Source: Chaetorhynchus papuensis
Taxonomy: Eukaryota; Chordata; Aves; Passeriformes; Rhipiduridae
Reading direction: 5' to 3'
NCBI GenBank assembly: GCA_013396525.1
Contig: VWYX01000082.1
Location: 823,573 to 887,572, forward strand
DNA: 64,000 nt
Shown: positions 23,871 through 37,237 of the stretch, in pieces
Layout: each line of letters opens with the position of its first letter
How positions within the stretch are numbered: position 1 is the stretch's first letter
The notes under the pieces: model-generated
Seen by the model: only the letters and a program-made list of their open reading frames with translations
Told to the model about the DNA's origin: nothing
The model's database searches: none
Program-made: the position numbers and the translations under genes

Positions 23871-26177
23871 TCTCTTCTTTATCCTGGCATTGTTCTACTG
23901 TTTTGATGACATCGTAAACCCTAAACTTGTGAAGATTTACTTGTTAACACATGCCAAAACTCATAGGGCCATGAATATGGATAAGGAGCTTTCATTTCAA
24001 ACTCTGTGTGAACAGAATGATTACTGATTAATAATTATAGCCAAGGTCCATCAAAATAAAGAACTTGAGACCAAAGCCATAGGGTGGCTCAAAAGCAAGC
24101 CCCTGCGGCAGTCAAAGCTACACTTTGAGAACAATAGAAAGAATTTCTAAATACATAAAACTGGAAAGAAAAAACAGAAATAGATCTTGTCTTGTTATAA
24201 TGCTCAAGTAGTGAAAGCAAAAAGTGTTTCTAAAATACATGCACAGGGTAACCATGCCTTGCTCCACTTGCTGTCTAGGATTCATGACAAACCAAAAGTT
24301 TCAGGCAGGGAGGGTAAAGTGGAAATGAAACTGAAGAGTGCTTACCTAAAGGAGAGAGAATATCTCAAAATCTGCTTGGTGAATTGGAAGTTAGACACTA
24401 TGGGAAAAGTGGACCCTTCACTTTTTGGTTTTCAGTTCAAATGAACCAATTATTTTGCTGACCTCAGGGTCCAAATTTCAAAGAAAGCTGAAGACAGGCT
24501 TAGGCCTGCTGCTATGGCAAATTCCAAAATACCCAATTACTGACCTCAGGAGGAGTCAGCATTCCTGAGATTAGAGTCACTGGGAGTTTACTTCACAAAC
24601 TCACTTCTAATAATATACTATAGTGCAGACACCATTAACCTGCCTTTTTCAGTTAGCAAATAAGATATGTCTCAAGGCAAAATAGTTATTAACAGCCAGT
24701 GGTAGGAGTTACATCTCTAATTGGAAACAGCAACATCTGCAGGGGAGTGTAATAAAAGCATATAACAAGTGAATGTGTCAGTGGATTACACGGACTCTAG
24801 GCAATTGTTCCATAAGACAGCTTTAGCAGAAACAATGAATATTTCAGGACTTCATAGGTCCAGACTAATTCTGGTCACTGAAGAGTGTCCCAAGGATTAG
24901 CTCTGTTCTTACTAGCCAATTTGACCAGCGCTATACTGGCAGACATCCCAGATTTCCTTATTATTTGCACTGCATTTATTTCAATGTTTACATCATTTTG
25001 TAGCTAGCTAATTCTCTTCTTTTTCTGCCAGCTGGTATAAGGATGCTGTTCAATAACAAAGCGCATTCACATCAGCTGCTTGACGTAGAGCTATTGTGTC
25101 CTAGCTGTCAGTCATTCTAAAACATCTATAGGTCTAAGTTTTTCTAATATGAGTGACCTGCTGCTTCTATATACAAAACTCTTTCACTGCTTTTATAATT
25201 AAACATACAGAGCAAAAGCCTGAAAACTGAGCACCTGCTGAGCACCCACAAACTCCTGGTGAAGCCTATCAGTATTGCAGATATAGAAGCTGAGATATTT
25301 AAACATACAGGAAATGTTTTTTGGTATTCTCCATGTCTGAGGTCATATCTTGCCTTCTGGATCAAGCTGCACTTCACACACTTGGAAGAGATTTCTAGAC
25401 CTATTTTAAAGAAAAACTCTTATTGAGTTTTTCTGAATTTCTCATTTTACATTTTACTCAGCCCTTTCTGAGTCTTTTCTGTGCACTTACATCAGAGGAC
25501 TGAAGACAGTATATAGTTTACAACTCTTCTGTATACCATTCTAGTGTTTGTCTGCATTTTGGAGCTGAATTTTATTTTGTGGGTGGCAGTGTTAGGTTTT
25601 ATATTATGACTTACCATGTGCTGGCTGTTCTGGGGCATAGGGTTTCTCGAGACGGACAGCAACTATGTAGTTTTGTCACTTCCTGAAAATGTGTATTTGG
25701 CTCTGTTTCCAGAAACAGCAGTACAATAGATAAGCAAGCATGTTCTTTTTTACTTTTTGCTTGTTACTGTCTGGAACCAGATTATATTTCAAGCACCTTT
25801 TAATGCATTTTCATGCAAACTCTGTGAAGGGAGCAGCCCACATCCATTCAGCAAAAGCAAACAAGTCTGTTCCCATGTTCAGAGGAGGGAAAAAAGCATC
25901 AATTTCCTTGTCCCTGCAGTTGCAGATGGCAACGATGTTCACATTCTCAAGTTTTATAGAATAATGCCTCCTTCCACAAACTTCTTAAACATTCAGTCCA
26001 CCGGGAATACATGTTGCAGCTGATACATCTAGCGGCCTTGTCACTTGTCATTACAACCTTCTTGTTTCTTAAACCTTAAACAAGGTTTGTTTCAGTAGGA
26101 AACACAGCCATCACAGCAATGTGGTAGTCATTCACAATTTAGAAAGTGAGGTGGTGAAGCAGCTTGGGCAAACACGG

Positions 26178-26190
26178 GTTACCAGGCAAC
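26178..26190. promoter_or_regulatory. RFX X-box-like motif
   Basis: GTTACCAGGCAAC fits the X-box pattern GTNRCC(0-3N)RGYAAC with a one-base spacer. RFX factors bind such sites near ciliary and MHC class II genes. No promoter or gene is recognised beside it. Confidence 0.35.
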
Positions 26191-28825
26191 AAGAGGAGCA
26201 CATAGCTGCCTTCTGCTTCTTCATATATCTCCTCTGAGTTTTGTATAGATAATACTGTCCTTTTACTAGATATACCACTTAAACTTACAAGCTGTAAAGA
26301 AAAAAGACAAACCCCTTAGATGGTTTGAGAAGCAGATGAAATGCTTATTAAGCCTCCAAATGTTCCAGCTGTACTTTGAAGAAACTTTGGCCAAGGCAGG
26401 TTGAGCTGGTTGTGATATGGGGCTGTTCCCATTGCACCTTTCAAATGCCTTTGCCAGAATCAATGGCTCTGGTCAGCCTTCTTTGTGCTGCCTGGAAAGC
26501 ATGGTAGCAACTCCTGGAAAAGGGAGACAGTGATGTGTGCAGTTACTTGACCATCAGCTCTTAAAGATGTGAGTTTTCTCAAAACTCTGTAATATAGGTG
26601 CTTTTCCTTGTTGCTTTTCTCTGGTTGCAGCCAGATCCCCATCCTCAGGATAGGTCAGAGGGGTTGGAAACAGAGGGTCAGACCTACTGCTCTGCTGCTA
26701 TTGAACTGGGGCAGAAATCAGCCACTCATTTAATTTGTGAACATTAAAAAAATCAACAACAAATTTTTTCAAATCTACGGCCTGCCCTAAGCATATAATA
26801 CAGTCAAATTAAATCCCTAATAAAGTATCTATGAAATGAAAACCAAACATGTCCATCTCTTGTAGTTCCAGTCTCCCCTAATGGAAAATGTCTGTATTTC
26901 AATCAGCCACATGTCCAAGCTGTGGTTGTTCTCACAAGTCTGAATTCTTTTCTTAAATGGGATCCATCCGAGAATGTGACACTGTTGTTTCTCTTTCTGC
27001 AGACCTACATGACAGTCAGAAACAGTACACAAATTAGCTCAATCTTGCAACTGTGGTCCTCCTCGGAGACACTGAGCTTTTCAAGCACCAGATGAAGATG
27101 TTCAGACATTTGGAGAAGCCAGCAGTGCTGGGTTGTGCAGGAACTCTCTGGCAGCCAGGGACAGTGGTGCGGTGCAGCATTTAGACATGCCGGCAGCACT
27201 GGAGGCAGCTTTGAAGAGCAAAGTCCCTCTAAACCACCAGAGTGGTGTAGAGAGCTGCAAGTGGGAATCACAGCTGAGCACAGAGCCCCGAGTGCAGTGT
27301 CCTTAAATGGGAGAAGCCAGGCTGACTTCTTGGCATCTCCTACCTAGTTATCTGCTGTAAGAGACACTCAGCATGACACAGCAGAAGAGAATGGGTGAAT
27401 AGTTACAGGCCTCTAGTGACACTCATTTCTATTTAACTCCCTTTGCATTAATCAGGCTGTTTAAGTGGGCCCTGATGTAAATATGAATTCAGTCTCTTTG
27501 GAGCTGTTTGTTTGCTTCCCTGGGAAGTTTTTGCACAGCAGAGACAAAGTTGTCTCTTATTAAAGCTTCATCCGACCATGAAGGACTAAAATACTAGAGT
27601 AACTGATGGTTATTCAGATACAAATAACAGATTGATTCTACTGACTTCTGCCTCACCTTCTCTCACCTTTCCCCAGGAAACATCGACATAGGGCAGATTG
27701 CTAGAAAATATTGCCAGAACTTATCTCAGTGTCTTGTTGTCTTTCTATAGGTTCATGCTGTTTGCACAGTCAAGGTGTCAGGATTTTCAGCTTTGCCAAC
27801 TTTTTTTTACTGAGCCTTCTAATGCCATTAATTGCCCAGGCTTTGACATATACACTGATACAGTCCAGGAAATTCTTTTTTCAACTGTTCATTGTGTGAA
27901 TTAAGCCTTGTTGTTTTTACCTTTCCCTATGGTTCTACAAAGCTAAATCAATGACTTTATGTAGCAGATGAAACAAGCCATGTTAATTTTAAACAGGTAT
28001 TAGCTATTCATGATAGTTAAACGTTCCCTATGATATTGATAGCAACAGCTGGTGTTCACAGATGTGGCTTCTTTTTTGCCTTTTATTGCATTTTTCCATG
28101 TGGAACAGTGTTCCTGTCTGAACAGTCCCTTGCACTTAATATTTCCTAATAACTACATCTGTGTCACTCTGTGCTTTAGACCTTCCTCAAGATATCAGGA
28201 TTTTTTTCTCTTATACCTTATCTAGGGAAGGGAGTGGATTTTAGACTGCCTCAATATGGCCTCTCCTGTGCTATTATCTTTCCTACAGGCTGACTTTTTT
28301 GCTCCATCTGCTGACTTGCTGCATACATACAGACTGATCCCGATGGTACTGGTGGGCACTTGGCTTGTATTTGCAGCTTGCTGCTGCATGCAGTGATCTG
28401 GAATACAGCTGTCGAGTCCCCTGACACTGTCTGTCCCAGGTCTGTCTTCTTTTGTAGCAGGTATTCCCTGCATTCAATTTCACCATATTGCCACAAAAGA
28501 ATCCCCTTTTGGGAACCACAGAATTGTCACAGCCTTAGTGAGAGGTCGGTTTGTGCAGCAGCTCTGGACAGGAAAACAGCATAATGTCTCACACAGTTGT
28601 TTGAAGATGAGTGACTGGAGAGAGATGAGAGGTTCTGCTTCATCCCTCACAGGTGGCTCTGCTCCTGTGAGCTGGCCAGAGCCCCCTGCGGCCTGCCTGC
28701 CCCTGTGGCCGTTGGACACACTGTGCTTCTGCCCAAGGCTGTGCCAGCCGCGGGCCTGTCCTTTACGCTAGTGCTGAGCAGAGAATGCGAGGAGAGGTGC
28801 TCCTAGAGAATGATTCCAGGAGTCA

Positions 28826-28839
28826 GCTGCCATGGCAAC
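28826..28839. promoter_or_regulatory. RFX X-box-like motif, near-palindromic
   Basis: GCTGCCATGGCAAC differs from the ideal GTTGCCATGGCAAC at one base. It lies just after a GC-richer patch with several CpGs (about 28680-28790), which would suit a small promoter. No transcript is recognised. Confidence 0.4.
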
Positions 28840-29999
28840 AACGCAACACTTTTCTTCCACAATTGCTCCTGCTGACCTGGTCAAATCAGCATTACAGTTT
28901 TAAGAACACTCTGTTTCCAATAGTTTCCTCTAGCATTCTTCTATCAGCAGCTTTTCAGAGGCTAGAAATGTTTGGATATTAATACTTTAAGCTACTTTTT
29001 AAATTATGAATACAGAAAAAATGCAGACACTTTTGTTACAGCTTAAGCCAGCCTAAGTTCTTATTTTCTTTCAGGCCAAAAAAATTTTTAATCAGCTCCT
29101 TCTGAACCTGGCAAGAAAATGCTCCTCTGGCTGAAGGAGAAAGAGTGAGCATACTATATAGGCCAAAGAGAGGCTTTTCTCAGGCTTTAATGGTCTGAAA
29201 ACTGGGGTACCTTTTGCTGTGATTTTGGCTTTGTTGGAGTCCCCTCCCTACTGAGTGATCAAGTGAGCAGGGGCAACCATGGTAAGGTTGTTTGGGTCAA
29301 TATACTTGGCTGTCAGAGCAGTCCCTGAGGCATGGCCAGGATCCGGACACTAGAGCTGTCACTTTTGCGGTTTCATAGTTTAGGCCCTTCTAGATAGCCT
29401 GCCTGATTTTCAAGTGCTGCCCCATGAGTACTCCTGGACTGCTTTAAAAACATCCCAGCGCTCAGCGCCTTGAAAATCCACACCTTGATTTCACACCTAG
29501 AGCAAAAATGCCAATAACCTGCGCCATTTGGATTAGGGAAGGTGGGAATGAACCCCTTATTAAAAGAGGCAAATTAAAGGATGAGAATGTAATTAATAAA
29601 GGAGATGAACAAGAAACACTGGCTAATGAAACTCAAGATGGCAAACTGCAGAAGTCATATTCTGCTTAAAGGCTGCTAATTTACTGCTCCTTGAGACACC
29701 CAGGTAAGTTGAGTTCTTGACTTTAACAATCCTGATGGAGAGATTTTAGATTGACTTGAGTTACTGGAAATGATGATTCATTAAAACCACAACTCCAGCA
29801 TAGAGCCCTGCTACTGCTGCTTGTGACACCTCACCTAGCATGAGCTGCAGTATTTCAGGTTTGATACTCTCCAAGTCATTATTTTTGCTTATTAGAAAGC
29901 CATGGAATTTTACAGACAATTGATCTGTTTCTGATGAATCATTGAAGGAACTAATGACCATGCTCACCTCACCAGGAATTTGGAGGCCAGGCAGGAGGT

Positions 30000-30038
30000 G
30001 GGGCTGGAGGGCAGGGGGAGGAGGAGGAGGGGGAGGGG
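30000..30038 (+). repeat. G-rich (GGA/GGG) tract
   Basis: Five runs of three to five G within 39 bases, the last ones separated by GGA repeats. It could form a G-quadruplex, or simply be a decayed purine microsatellite. Confidence 0.6.
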
Positions 30039-30369
30039 TTACTTGAGACTGCATTTTCAAAGGTAGGTCTCAGGTGTACTATCAGGTAACAAGTGGATTA
30101 ACCAGTTATTGCTCATCAGATGAACTGTGGGAATCAATCCTGCATTCATGTTAGCCCTGCACAAACTAAATCTAAACACATCAACTAACTCTTTTGTTAA
30201 GGCCACTGACATGACCTTGAATTTGCCATTCGAACCCAAATCCTGCCCCTTATGATCAGTCTTTCTGTTTGTCAGACAGGATATGGATAGTCATGCTCAG
30301 CCTTAGAAGAAGTTTGAGGGCATGGAGGTATTGAGGTATCAAACATGGGATACAGAGGAGCTAAGGGAC

Positions 30370-30800
30370 TGTACTAGTTTGAAAAACAAACCAGTGGGAG
30401 GCACCAAGTCAGAATAACAATTTAATAGGGAAATTAAAAAAAAAAAAAAAANGTTTGAAAAACAAACCAGTGGGAGGCACCAAGTCAGAATAACAATTTA
30501 ATAGGGAAATTAAAAAAAAAAAAAAAAAGGCAGAAAACACTGGGTTAAACTGACAGAGTCAGGATACAACCTGACACCCTGTTAGGCAGGATGGTGGTAG
30601 CAGTCTGATAAAATGGTGGCTGCAGTCCTCCTGAAGTGGTGGATGTGGTTCTGTTGAAGCAGTGATCCTGTAGAAGGGTCTGCTCTTCCTCAGAAGATCC
30701 AGTGGTGGCTATGTAACACCTGTTCTCTGGGAATCCAGTGGAAAGGTGTCTGTGGTGTTTGGAATCTGAGATTATATCCAGGATGGAATGCTTGGATGTA
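30370..30800 (-). mobile_element. Passerine-type ERVL LTR, minus strand, degraded
   Basis: The plus strand starts TGTACTAGTTTGAAAAACAA at 30370. This is the reverse complement of an LTR 3' end I recall as a frequent passerine LTR. It is followed by the ATTAAA polyadenylation signal on the minus strand (TTTAAT at 30421-30426, repeated at 30497-30502), an expanded A tract and a CTGACAGAGTCAGGATACAAC-type segment. The recognisable part runs to about 30800 (ending near the 'atatccaggatggaatgct' stretch). The upstream part is truncated or diverged. No internal retroviral sequence is present. Confidence 0.75.
30377..30528. repeat. 75-bp exact duplication flanking a single N
   Basis: The segment 30377-30451 is repeated at 30453-30528 with a lone N (30452) between. 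The only difference is 16 versus 17 A at the end. This pattern is typical of two contig ends that overlap but were not merged. Confidence 0.85.
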
Positions 30801-33800
30801 AGTGGATATAGACACTGGGATAAGTGTCTGTCACTTATGGTATGTTGGAAAGAATAATTTCCACAGTTATTGAGAAGTTTCCAAGTGGGTAACAAAGCTG
30901 CTTTTTGCCCCTCTGATCAAATACAGCAATAATAATAATAAAAATAAATTCTCAGTTCCTACAAGACCTTTCTCCCTCAGTTTCTGCTCTAGATTTTCAG
31001 GCTCATCTAGACTGAAAACTCATGGTATTTTTTCCTGTTATTTGATCACAACAAACCAGTGGTAAACTTGAGTCTGAGTAACTTATTTTCTTTTTTTCAC
31101 ATATATTAGGAGAATAGTAGAAGAGGAAAGAAAGAAAGTAAAGGATCCCTAAGGAAATTCACTGTCTATTCTGACCACCTGCACAGCACACACAGTGCAA
31201 AACCAAGATGCAACCTCAGCTGACAGGAAACCTGGACAGAACTGCACATCTTTCATAGTTACATGCTTTGTATTGCACAGGGAAGTAAGGATATAAAAAA
31301 CTAACCTGTCCGAGTAATTTTCCTTGCTTTCTTTTCGTGAAGGAAGGTAGAAATAGGGAGGTCAGAGTGACAAGGAATTTTTTTAATCACCTGAACAGAA
31401 GATCCTCAGGTGGTAGAAATCTCCATTGCTCTGGGGCTGTATGAACATCAGACTAAAATACTTGATGCCCTGATAGAAAAAAAGTAGGAAATAAAATGAA
31501 AAGTCTACTGTAAAATCTAAAATGTAAACAACACAAAAAAAGAAACCCAAAACCCCACAATGCATAGAATTGATAATCAGATGGTGTTTTCTTCAAACCA
31601 TCTTGACAATTCTTCAAGACAGTAGGCTGAGAAACTAGAATGTAATGCCATTTTTGTACTCTCTGCTTATGCTTCAGTGGGAAACAAAAAGCAGAATTCA
31701 GCCCTAAGGGGCTAAAAATATATATTTTTCAAACTCAAGCCTTTGTTTTGTTGTTTTTTGACATGGTTTGGTTTTTTTTTTTTTTTTTGAAGTATGGCAA
31801 AGAAGTTTCTAATAAAATAGGACATGCACTTACTTTATTTTCTTTACCTCTTTGAATCCAAAACAAGGATAGATTGAAACTCTAAGCAACACTTGTGTAT
31901 TAAAAGAAATTATTCCTGACAATTTTAATGACAAGTTTCAGCTTGATGTGATTTAAAATGGGCAAGTTACAAAGCCCTAAAAAAATGGGATTTTATAATG
32001 GAAATGCTGACAGACCCTTAACTACAGCAGCGTTGCTGGGCGCCACTCTAATAAAAGGTGGCAAGGATCCAGAAGTATTCACAGCTGCATGTCTAAACTT
32101 TATTAAGTATCTGACTATAGTTTGCAGGTCCTCGCCAGATCATAACTCACTTAATTCTGACACATTCCAGTTTATAATTAGTGTTGTACTAATATGTTCC
32201 TAACTGGTACCAGCGTATTCCTAATTTTTTTTTCTCCTGTAAAACAAGGCTGTTCCCCAAAACCAAGGATGCACTGACATTGGCAAGAAGTATGTGTGCT
32301 TTTTTTTTTTTTGGTCCTTGGGCTAAAATAATTCATATGTTAAAGGCCAATGTCTGTAAATGAAGCACGATGAACACTGAAACATCTGTAAATCCCAAGG
32401 CAGAAGAAATAAAGCAATTTCCAACTTTCTCTAAGCAAAGTAGTTTACTTGCCTTTAGCATTCAGCAAGAAAGCAAATTGTTCTTAAAATACATCAGTAA
32501 TAGTTTGCAATTAGGAAATAATTGCATAAACAAAATAAGCAAACACAATTGTTTCAGTAATTTGCCAAGTAATAAAATAACTGGGCTAGTACATGGAAGA
32601 TATAAACATATTTATTTAAATCTACTGCTGGGTGCCTGCCACCTGAAAACCAGGACATTTTGGGTAAGCACACATTTCCATAGATAATGTTTCATGATAC
32701 CACCAATCTTTGGAACATGAACCCTTTACACTCAGGTTTGATCATTACAGATGCTGAAATCCCAGCTTTTTGTAGCTGTTTTCCATGCTCTTGGCAGTTC
32801 ATTTCCAGTGGCTGCCATTCATTTCCAAGCTGCTTCATCTGTCTGGGCATGTACCTGGGCAATGACCTCTGCTGATGGTGGTTTTGGAGCAGCCAAGGAA
32901 GGTGTACTACTACAGTGTGCAATAGTGATTTCCACATATTGATATTCTATTTGAGTACTGTTCTGGAAAGCTTTCTTAGGGTGCTTCTGCTGAGAACTGA
33001 AAGGGCCATGGGAGCAGCACCCATGGTGGGAGTAGCTATACTCTTACGGCAGTTAATCAAAAGACTGAATTTTCAGTGAGAATTCTTCCATTTCTTCATG
33101 GAGGGACAACGCTCCCACTCCCTTTTGGAAGAATAACCTTATTGTTCTTTACAGCTAAGATCCTAAACACAACTCAAAGCAAAAATCTAGTAGAATTTTG
33201 CATTCTGAATTAATGAGGAACTGAGATCTTAAAATATAAGAATTTTTTAGCCATCTGTGATTTGCCACAGCAACATGAGCAGGTATATTCAGTTGCTGAT
33301 CCAGTAAACCATTTCAGTGTTTATGGTAAAAAACAAGATCATTTATTTCTATTTTATCAAGTGTAGCAATAAAGAATGTAAACAGAGAATCTGTATTATG
33401 AGATAGATTAAATGATCATTATGGCACTTTGACGGTATTAAAAGACAAGACAGATAATATGCTTGTATGGTGATCAATATTATATTTCTATATTTCTAGT
33501 TCATCAAATGCATGATTTGGAGTCTCTGAATAACTATAATTGTGAAAGTTCCTTTAACACATTGGCTTCCTGACTTTCTGTAAACAGTGTACATTAGCTC
33601 CTCAAAGGCTAAAAATTTAGAACTTTTCAGGCAGTAGTTCATAGAGAGAAACCGAGGTGGACAAAGCCCTCCCATATATAACACAGGGTTTTGTGAAGGT
33701 GAAGGGAACTTTCTCCTTCATCATCAACTATATTTCACAATAAAAGGCTTCACATGCACTTGAAATGCTGCCCCCTTTTTTTCTGATTCAAGGCCACAGG

Positions 33801-34443
33801 CACAACATGCAGCTGCTTAGCACTCAGTCCAACATAAACCTTACAGCCTTCAATTAAATTACAGACTAATGTTTGACTCACATTCAAACAAGTATGAACA
33901 TACATGGAGATGACAACAGGTGATAATTCTGCAATTTTCAGAAGAAAGAAAAGGAAGGAAAGAGTAAAGAAGACGGAAAACTAACGAGATTAAAGAAAAA
34001 CAGTTTCAGCTCTGTATTTAAAGAGGCTTTTGGCACATATTGTGGAAGAGCTAACTTCTATTAATATATTTTTCCATTTTCCAAATTACTGCTTTTAGAA
34101 AGTGAAACAACCTGACAAGTCAGAAATATGTGTTACCTACCTGCCCAATATTTGTACACAGAGGCTTAAGTGTTTGCTCCTTGCAGGGTTGTGTTAACTT
34201 CATTTCTACATTTTCAAGAATGAAAAAAAATGGTCTTTTTGTCCTCACAGTTTGTCCAAGACTCCAAGTGCCAATCTACAATCACTAGTCTCAATGGAGT
34301 AAATTATGGATCTACCACACCTATGGCTGTGTCAAGCTTTGTACTGTAAGGAGGGAGAACAATTTCCATTATTGTGAAAATGTCAGTGGATCAGGCTCAG
34401 AAATACCAGACACTGTTTTTAGGTAAAAATCTCCCTGTGATCT
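30801..34443. other. Unassigned non-coding sequence
   Basis: AT-rich DNA, no gene recognised. An AAT trinucleotide microsatellite lies at about 30927-30945 and a 17-T run at 31772-31788. Confidence 0.5.
31772..31788. repeat. Poly(T) tract
   Basis: Seventeen consecutive T after a TTTTG-rich lead. No retroposon body recognised downstream. Confidence 0.85.
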
Positions 34444-34527
34444 CCCTGTCCACGGTAGGGGGGTTGGAACCAGATTATCTTTAAGATCGCTTCCAAGTCA
34501 AATCACCCCATGATTCTAGGATTCTAA
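34444..34527 (+). mobile_element. CR1 3'-tail fragment, plus strand
   Basis: Only the last ~85 bp of a CR1 remain: a 'ccacggtaggggggttggaac' segment, an 'atctttaagatcgcttcc' segment and two tail octamers (tgattctaggattcta). It is an extreme 5' truncation. Confidence 0.88.
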
Positions 34528-37237
34528 TAGGCACTTGCTCTCTGCCCGCTGCTCTCTCTCAACAGCTGTCCGCCATTTTGCTCTTTTGAGTTCTTTCCAC
34601 TGGTTTTCTATAGCTAGCAAGTCTGACTTAATTTCTGAAAGAGTCCATTCTCCACATTCAGGACTTTGAAACCTTCATGCACACAATCCAATGTTTCCCT
34701 CTGTAAATAAAGTTTAGAATCTTTTTTGTGTCTTTGTTTTCTTAATGGAAATTAGGATTCATGCAAAAGCATTTGAATCTCCAGGAAATACTTGTCCTGG
34801 AGTTATTAATCTCTGCTTAAATAGAAAATTTACTGCATCTAAGTAGGACTGAGTTACTTTAATCACTGGCCTTTGTGTAAAAGGCAGGGAGACATATTGA
34901 TTGACTAAAATATTACTTGGCAATCATTTTGTCTTCAGTCATAGATTAAATTGTTTCATGTGAATCATTTTTCAATCTATCATTAATATTTCTCTCTTTC
35001 ATCTTCCTTTGTCTTTCCTGTTTTGATTTCAATTTTCTGTTGCTGGAGACTTTGAAGGGAGAGCCAAAATGACTATCATCTAGAATTATCAGTTCTGTGA
35101 GCAAAAGTACTCTCCCAGCACTTCTTGGTGATTTTTATTTCCTTTTCTGGGACTCTGTTCTCTGTACACACATGCACAATGTGGTCTGTGTCCAAGTCCT
35201 CTGCAAGAACAAACTCCATGTCTGTGGATGTAAAAGCAGAACTTGCTTCTGCTTTAAATGATCCTGGTTTCATGTTTAACTTTTGCCAAGATGGTGATAC
35301 AACAAGCAACTATGCACAGGGAGAGAGTGCAAAAGGCTTCAAGACTGATCTTGAAGATGAGGAAAGATCCTTTATTCTTATATTTCATTTAATCTGAAGC
35401 CTTTGTTTTAAGTAAGGTTGCAAAATTTCTTAACGTTCAAATCATGGCATCTGGTCTGAGCTTGTCTGAACTTTCACTGAATTTTCTTCAGTTCAAGCCA
35501 AGAAGATAGGTCCCAGAGCTGTTACCACAATTGCTGATATTTGGTGCTGAATTTGCTGAATCATGAAGGAAAAAAACAAGAAGTGAGGAACTCAAGCACT
35601 CATTTCTGCAGACTTGAGGTCACCAGGCCTTTGACTATGCAGTACACAACCCTTTCTAAAATACTCATTTTCAGAAGAAAAGCCCAACTGTGGACTGTCC
35701 ATGACATGCTGGAAGGGCAGAGGTGCTGCTCTGCTCTGCAACACAGCATGAAGGTGAAAGCAGTAGAACTGAGCTGTGCAGGCAAGGAAAGGTTTAGTCA
35801 TATTTAAATATAAAGAAACTGAGGATGAGATGGCTAAATGACAGAAGCAGGCCCTTCACCTGCCTCCTGAAGGCTTTCACAAACTATTTCTCTGTGACTG
35901 CTTTGTCTTTCCAGGATCACGCAGCTCTCCCCACCACCACCTCCACCATCACATTCCCATGTCCCCATGTGATGGGATGTACTGGGAATGTCAGGACTCA
36001 AGAGCTGTGGGACCCCACCAGCTCCCAGAACTCCTAGGGTAGTGCTGCCACTCATGGCAACCATTTGGCCCACTATGCCCATAAACTCCTTCCAGTGCTG
36101 CTTCTTTACCACTGCTTTAATGAAAGTGAGCTCAACTTAAGAAAATATACTGTATTGAATTGTAAAATTTTATTGTGTGCCATGATTAAATAATTTTCAA
36201 GCATTGAGTCATGTGGAGTTTTGTTTTCCTGTTTAACACTATTGGTAACCAAAGCCAGTTTTTTATCCAGACCACATAGTGCAACAGTCATAAGAAAAGA
36301 AAACCCTCTAAACCTTTGCAATCTAAAATTAGACTTGCAAAGCATTATCATATATCTTATTTAAAGGGGGATAAAATGTTGGGGTTTTTTTTAGGTAACT
36401 TAAAAATCTTCCATTTACATTTATTTCTGATACAGCAGAGTCCAAGGAGCTGAGAAAGAGCAGATGTTGTCCAAATGGGACTAATTTACCCAGGCTGTTA
36501 TTTTAAAACATAGTGAATGCAAATACAGCATTTAAAATTGGTCATGCCTCAGGCAATATCTTTTGCTGAAGCTATATCAACAATTTTAAAGGAATAGTAG
36601 TCTACAATATGTAGGGTTAAATTTCCCCACCCTCTTAGAGTTAGAGTTCCTTCTGAAGCCAGACAGTTTATGCTTTTGTAATTATACAATAAAGCATTTG
36701 TGCACTTTAAGGTGTTCTCAGCTTCATCTTTGAGCATCAAAACTGCAGCATTCTCAGCTAGCCAAACATGGTCTATTTCATGGTCTGTTTCTTCACCTTA
36801 TTTCTTCAGTCTGTATAAAGATACATAATCAAAGTTGGTCTGTGGAGATGTTGATTTTTTGACATCGAAACTCATCTTTGCCATTTTTGCCTAAACTTTC
36901 TGTGGGAGCAAACTTTTCCTGAGTTTGTGCTACCAGGGTTATTAAAATGTTCAAAATACATAGAGGGGTTGTGCCTGCAGCGTGCTTTCATGCCACATAG
37001 AGACATTTGATTCAGCTTATATATTGAACATATCAGACCATGACTATATATATCACTCTTCTACCTTTTCCTGCAGAGTTTATCAACACATAAAAAAGCA
37101 TCTCAAGAGCTGACAGGTACAGCAAAGCAGGGAACAGGGAAAGCCAAGGCAGCTGGTCAGGGAGACTGAAGGATATATTAAGAGCAGCTGCAATTTGCAA
37201 CATTCATCACACCTGTGCATGGCTATCTCCATCCTTA
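34528..37237. other. Unassigned non-coding sequence
   Basis: No recognised gene or repeat. At 35076-35397 both strands are open for about 80-90 codons with CpG-poor, amino-acid-like composition, but I see no matching splice pair and recognise no product. Confidence 0.45.

Larger units (their letters stand above)
23871..30369. other. Unassigned non-coding sequence
   Basis: No recognisable gene or young repeat. A GC-richer patch (about 28.5-28.8 kb) precedes an X-box-like site at 28826. Between 29.45 and 29.76 kb there are several homeobox-type cores, including TAATTA at 29590-29595, giving a conserved-element look that I cannot test. Direct repeats of GATCTGTTAAA type occur earlier, at about 17.96 kb, and not here. 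Confidence 0.45.
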
